Source of the DNA: Verrucomicrobiota bacterium | GTDB taxonomy: Bacteria > Verrucomicrobiota > Lentisphaeria > Oligosphaerales > JAFGRS01 | Reading direction: 5' to 3' | Assembly (NCBI GenBank): GCA_019136035.1 | Contig: JAGVUW010000466.1 | Span: forward strand, 1 to 6,067 | DNA: 6,067 nucleotides | Part shown: piece after piece, positions 4,499-6,067 of the stretch | How the letters are laid out: each line of letters begins with the position of its first letter | Position numbering within the stretch: the first letter of the stretch is position 1 | The notes under the pieces: model-generated | The model's database searches: none | What the model was told of the DNA's origin: nothing | What the model saw: the letters and a program-made list of their open reading frames with translations, nothing else | Made by a program: the position numbers and the translations under genes

Positions 4499-5878
4499 TC
4501 ACAGCCAGGGCGTCGCCGACGGGTCCGGCGTGCAGTAGGCCGAGAGGACCTTGTTGATGCCGCGGGCGATGCTCCGGCAGTCCTGGGCCGTATACCACTG
4601 GTTCAGCCGGATCGAGACGACGCGCTGGAAGAGGTCATTCGCCACAGGGCAGTCATCGTCGCGGTACTCGACGGCACCGCCGCGCTCGCTGTAGAGCGGG
4701 CAGGTGAACGGACAGCCCTCGGGGCTCGAGCTGGGCTTCAGCGTGACCGGGAACATGTACCGGCTCAGGTGCCAGTCCGGCGTCGTGCTGTGGCCGCGGG
4801 TGCCGGCCGGGATGTTCTCGGCGCGCAGGGCTTCGGCAATGCGAACCGCCAGATCGATGCTCTCGGGGAAGAAACGCAGGGTGTACCCCACCTCGCCCTC
4901 GGCGTCGACCAGGGTCTGCGGCACGATCTCCCGGTAGGTCTTGAGCTGGCCCAGGATGCGCAGCTTGGCCTGCCGGAAACGCTTGACGATGCCGGCCATG
5001 CGCTGGATCTGCACGACATCGACCGCGGCCTCCAGCTCGGACATGCGGTAGTTGGTGCCGCAGAAAAGCTCGCCGTCGTAACGCGGCGGCGCAAACCGCA
5101 CCGGCCGCCACAGGCCGCCGCACTCCGCCAACTGGTTGACGCGCTCCCACAGACGCTTGCTCTTGGTCAGGACCATGCCGCCCTCACCCCCGCCGACAAT
5201 CTTGTAGGCCGAGATGCTGAAGCAGCCCAGGTCGCCATAGGTGCCCACGTAGCGGCCGCGGACCTTCCCGCCGCAGGCCTGAGCGCAGTCCTCGACCACC
5301 TTGAGCTTGTGCCGCCGGGCGACCTTCATGATGGCCGGCATGTCGCAGACCCCGCCCATGCAGTGCGTCGGCGCAATGGCGACCGTCCGCGGCGTGATCA
5401 GCGCCTCGATCCGGGTCGGGTCCATCATCATCGAATGATCGACATCGCAGAAGACCGGAATGCCCTTCGCCTGCACCACCGCCGCCGCGGTCGCGAAGAA
5501 GCCGATGGCCGGACAGATCACCTCGGTGCCCGGGCCGACGCCCGCCGCGACGAACGCCGCGTGCAGGGCGCCGGTGCCGCTGCTGGTGGCCACCGCGTAG
5601 GGCACATCGAAGATCCGCCGCGCCAGACGCTCGAAGGCCTGGACCTTCGTCTCCTTGAGACTGGAGTAGTAGTTCGCCAGGAACGGGCCGTCGCCCATGG
5701 CCTCCGCCTCGGCGACCGCACGGAACTGCGCCAGCGCTGCCGCCGAGAAGCCGAAGCGCTCGGCCACCGAGATGAACTCGTCGACGCCGATCTTCGGCTG
5801 ACCCTTGCCGGCAATCCGCGTGACCGCCTTCATGCCGCCGTTCAGGGCGAGCTGCTGCTCGAGTCGCTGCTTGGACAT
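4499..5878 (-). CDS. DegT/DnrJ/EryC1/StrS-family PLP-dependent (sugar) aminotransferase
   Basis: This 459-residue protein is of the family that transfers an amino group, usually from glutamate, to a keto-sugar for surface polysaccharide or antibiotic sugars. Landmarks: SSGTGALHAAFVAAGVGPGTEVICP (99-123; PLP-phosphate loop), PTHCMGGVCDM (170-180), VVEDCAQACGG (194-204; D197 for the pyridine nitrogen), GDLGCFSISAYKIVGGGEGGMVLT (215-238; K226 Schiff base) and GTNYRMSELEAAV (274-286). It is longer than many members (about 370-400 residues). The extra length is a roughly 60-residue N-terminal lead and a C-terminal segment with CPFTCPLY (389-396) and C410. The end, ANDLFQRVVSIRLNQWYTAQDCRSIARGI (413-441), resembles my recollection of KdnA, which aminates a Kdo precursor, but the substrate here cannot be named and no sugar gene is nearby. 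The start at 5878 is chosen for the ideal ribosome binding site six bases upstream; an in-frame ATG at 5938 sits almost at the predicted transcription start. Confidence 0.92.
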   Translation of the reverse strand: MSKQRLEQQLALNGGMKAVTRIAGKGQPKIGVDEFISVAERFGFSAAALAQFRAVAEAEAMGDGPFLANYYSSLKETKVQAFERLARRIFDVPYAVATSSGTGALHAAFVAAGVGPGTEVICPAIGFFATAAAVVQAKGIPVFCDVDHSMMMDPTRIEALITPRTVAIAPTHCMGGVCDMPAIMKVARRHKLKVVEDCAQACGGKVRGRYVGTYGDLGCFSISAYKIVGGGEGGMVLTKSKRLWERVNQLAECGGLWRPVRFAPPRYDGELFCGTNYRMSELEAAVDVVQIQRMAGIVKRFRQAKLRILGQLKTYREIVPQTLVDAEGEVGYTLRFFPESIDLAVRIAEALRAENIPAGTRGHSTTPDWHLSRYMFPVTLKPSSSPEGCPFTCPLYSERGGAVEYRDDDCPVANDLFQRVVSIRLNQWYTAQDCRSIARGINKVLSAYCTPDPSATPWL

Positions 5879-5884
5879 GGCTAT

Positions 5885-5890
5885 CCTCCC
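5885..5890 (-). promoter_or_regulatory. Ribosome binding site that fixes the aminotransferase start
   Basis: The minus strand reads GGGAGG here, followed by six bases (ATAGCC) and the ATG at 5876-5878. The in-frame upstream ATGs (for example at 5936-5938) lack a comparable site, and the residues they would add (MRLTGPVGRMTRQWKSGRIA) look unlike a domain, so the shorter protein is preferred. Confidence 0.85.
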
Positions 5891-5940
5891 GGACTTCCAC
5901 TGCCTCGTCATACGCCCGACTGGGCCCGTCAACCGCACAG

Positions 5941-5969
5941 ACTGTACACGCCGCCACAGCGTTTCCCAA
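5941..5969 (-). promoter_or_regulatory. Candidate sigma-70-type promoter for the aminotransferase gene
   Basis: On the minus strand, TTGGGA (plus 5964-5969; 4 of 6 matches to TTGACA) is followed after exactly 17 bases by TACAGT (plus 5941-5946; 4 of 6 matches to TATAAT). Initiation near plus 5934 would give a leader of about 55 bases containing the GGGAGG ribosome binding site. A short 13-bp palindrome lies two bases upstream of the -35 element. Confidence 0.5.
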
Positions 5970-5971
5970 AC

Positions 5972-5984
5972 GCGCCCAGGGCGC
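5972..5984. repeat. 13-bp odd palindrome GCGCCC-A-GGGCGC upstream of the aminotransferase promoter
   Basis: The two 6-base arms are exact complements around a single A. It abuts the -35 element of the minus-strand promoter. Short GC-only palindromes are common by chance in DNA of this composition, so a regulatory role is only a possibility. Confidence 0.35.
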
Positions 5985-5985
5985 C

Positions 5986-6001
5986 GGCCATCGGCATGGC
6001 C
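5986..6001. repeat. Inverted repeat GGCCAT-N4-ATGGCC between possible divergent promoters
   Basis: GGCCAT (5986-5991) and its exact complement ATGGCC (5996-6001) flank CGGC. The right arm coincides with the weak -35-like element of a possible plus-strand promoter ending at 6025, and the repeat lies 17 bases upstream of the aminotransferase -35. The placement would suit an operator, but the length makes chance plausible. Confidence 0.35.
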
Positions 6002-6025
6002 TCCGAGCCTCCCGTCGGCTATGGT
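5996..6025 (+). promoter_or_regulatory. Weak candidate promoter for a rightward gene beyond the window
   Basis: ATGGCC at 5996-6001 (3 of 6 matches to TTGACA) is followed after 18 bases by TATGGT at 6020-6025 (4 of 6 matches to TATAAT). The last seven bases of the window, AGAAAGG (6061-6067), could be a ribosome binding site for a gene starting just past the edge. No coding sequence for it is visible here. Confidence 0.2.
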
Positions 6026-6067
6026 ACCGGGCCGGAGCCGCGCAACGACAACGCCCTGCCAGAAAGG

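Noticed and set aside
3313..5878. The two PLP enzymes as one functional system
   Set aside because: They are on opposite strands, converge on a terminator, and the family roles (sulfur mobilisation versus sugar amination) give no specific link.
5879..5938. A 20-residue N-terminal extension of the aminotransferase to the ATG at 5938
   Set aside because: The ribosome binding site six bases before the ATG at 5878 is much better, and the predicted transcription start near 5934 would lie at or downstream of the farther ATG.
5184..5969. A 261-codon minus-strand frame beginning upstream of the aminotransferase
   Set aside because: It overlaps the well-supported aminotransferase in another frame, its start lies within the predicted promoter, and its sequence is Arg/Gly-rich without motifs.

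Overview
The window is a GC-rich bacterial segment. It holds four complete or near-complete protein genes, one gene cut off by the left edge, and four non-coding spaces. The style of the proteins suggests an uncultured member of the Planctomycetes-Verrucomicrobia-Chlamydiae superphylum (Planctomycetota, Lentisphaerota or a relative). The pointers are a secreted PQQ-like beta-propeller opening with the WPQFLGPQRN motif, and a secreted protein with two DUF11-type domains reminiscent of OmcB. This placement is inferred from family habits; no marker gene in the window proves it.

Layout, left to right. (1) On the minus strand, 1-259 is the start of a small alanine-rich membrane protein of unknown function. 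(2) Its 168-bp upstream region, shared with a divergent plus-strand gene, carries a strong 15-bp-stem inverted repeat that overlaps a candidate minus-strand promoter. (3) 428-1693 (+) encodes the exported beta-propeller protein. (4) 1694-2128 is a 435-bp non-coding stretch with a three-copy 8-bp repeat fused to a three-copy 9-bp repeat, several inverted repeats and a candidate promoter. (5) 2129-3313 (+) encodes the exported DUF11 protein. It overlaps by one base (TGATG) with (6) 3313-4449 (+), a group I (NifS/IscS-like) cysteine desulfurase. (7) A well-formed hairpin at 4453-4497 sits between convergent genes. (8) 4499-5878 (-) encodes a DegT/DnrJ/EryC1/StrS-family PLP aminotransferase with a clear ribosome binding site and promoter. 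(9) 5879-6067 is its upstream region, with two inverted repeats and a weak plus-strand promoter that may serve a gene beyond the right edge.

The genes do not form an obvious single pathway. The only strong link is the translational overlap between the DUF11 protein and the desulfurase. The two PLP enzymes are fold-type I relatives but converge on a shared terminator and are probably separate units. I saw no mobile element, tRNA, rRNA, CRISPR array or phage gene. I do not see a demonstrable new biological system here. The best leads are the palindromic tandem-repeat block, the promoter/hairpin overlap, the desulfurase with an altered PLP-phosphate motif coupled to an envelope protein, and the cysteine-bearing C-terminal insert of the aminotransferase.
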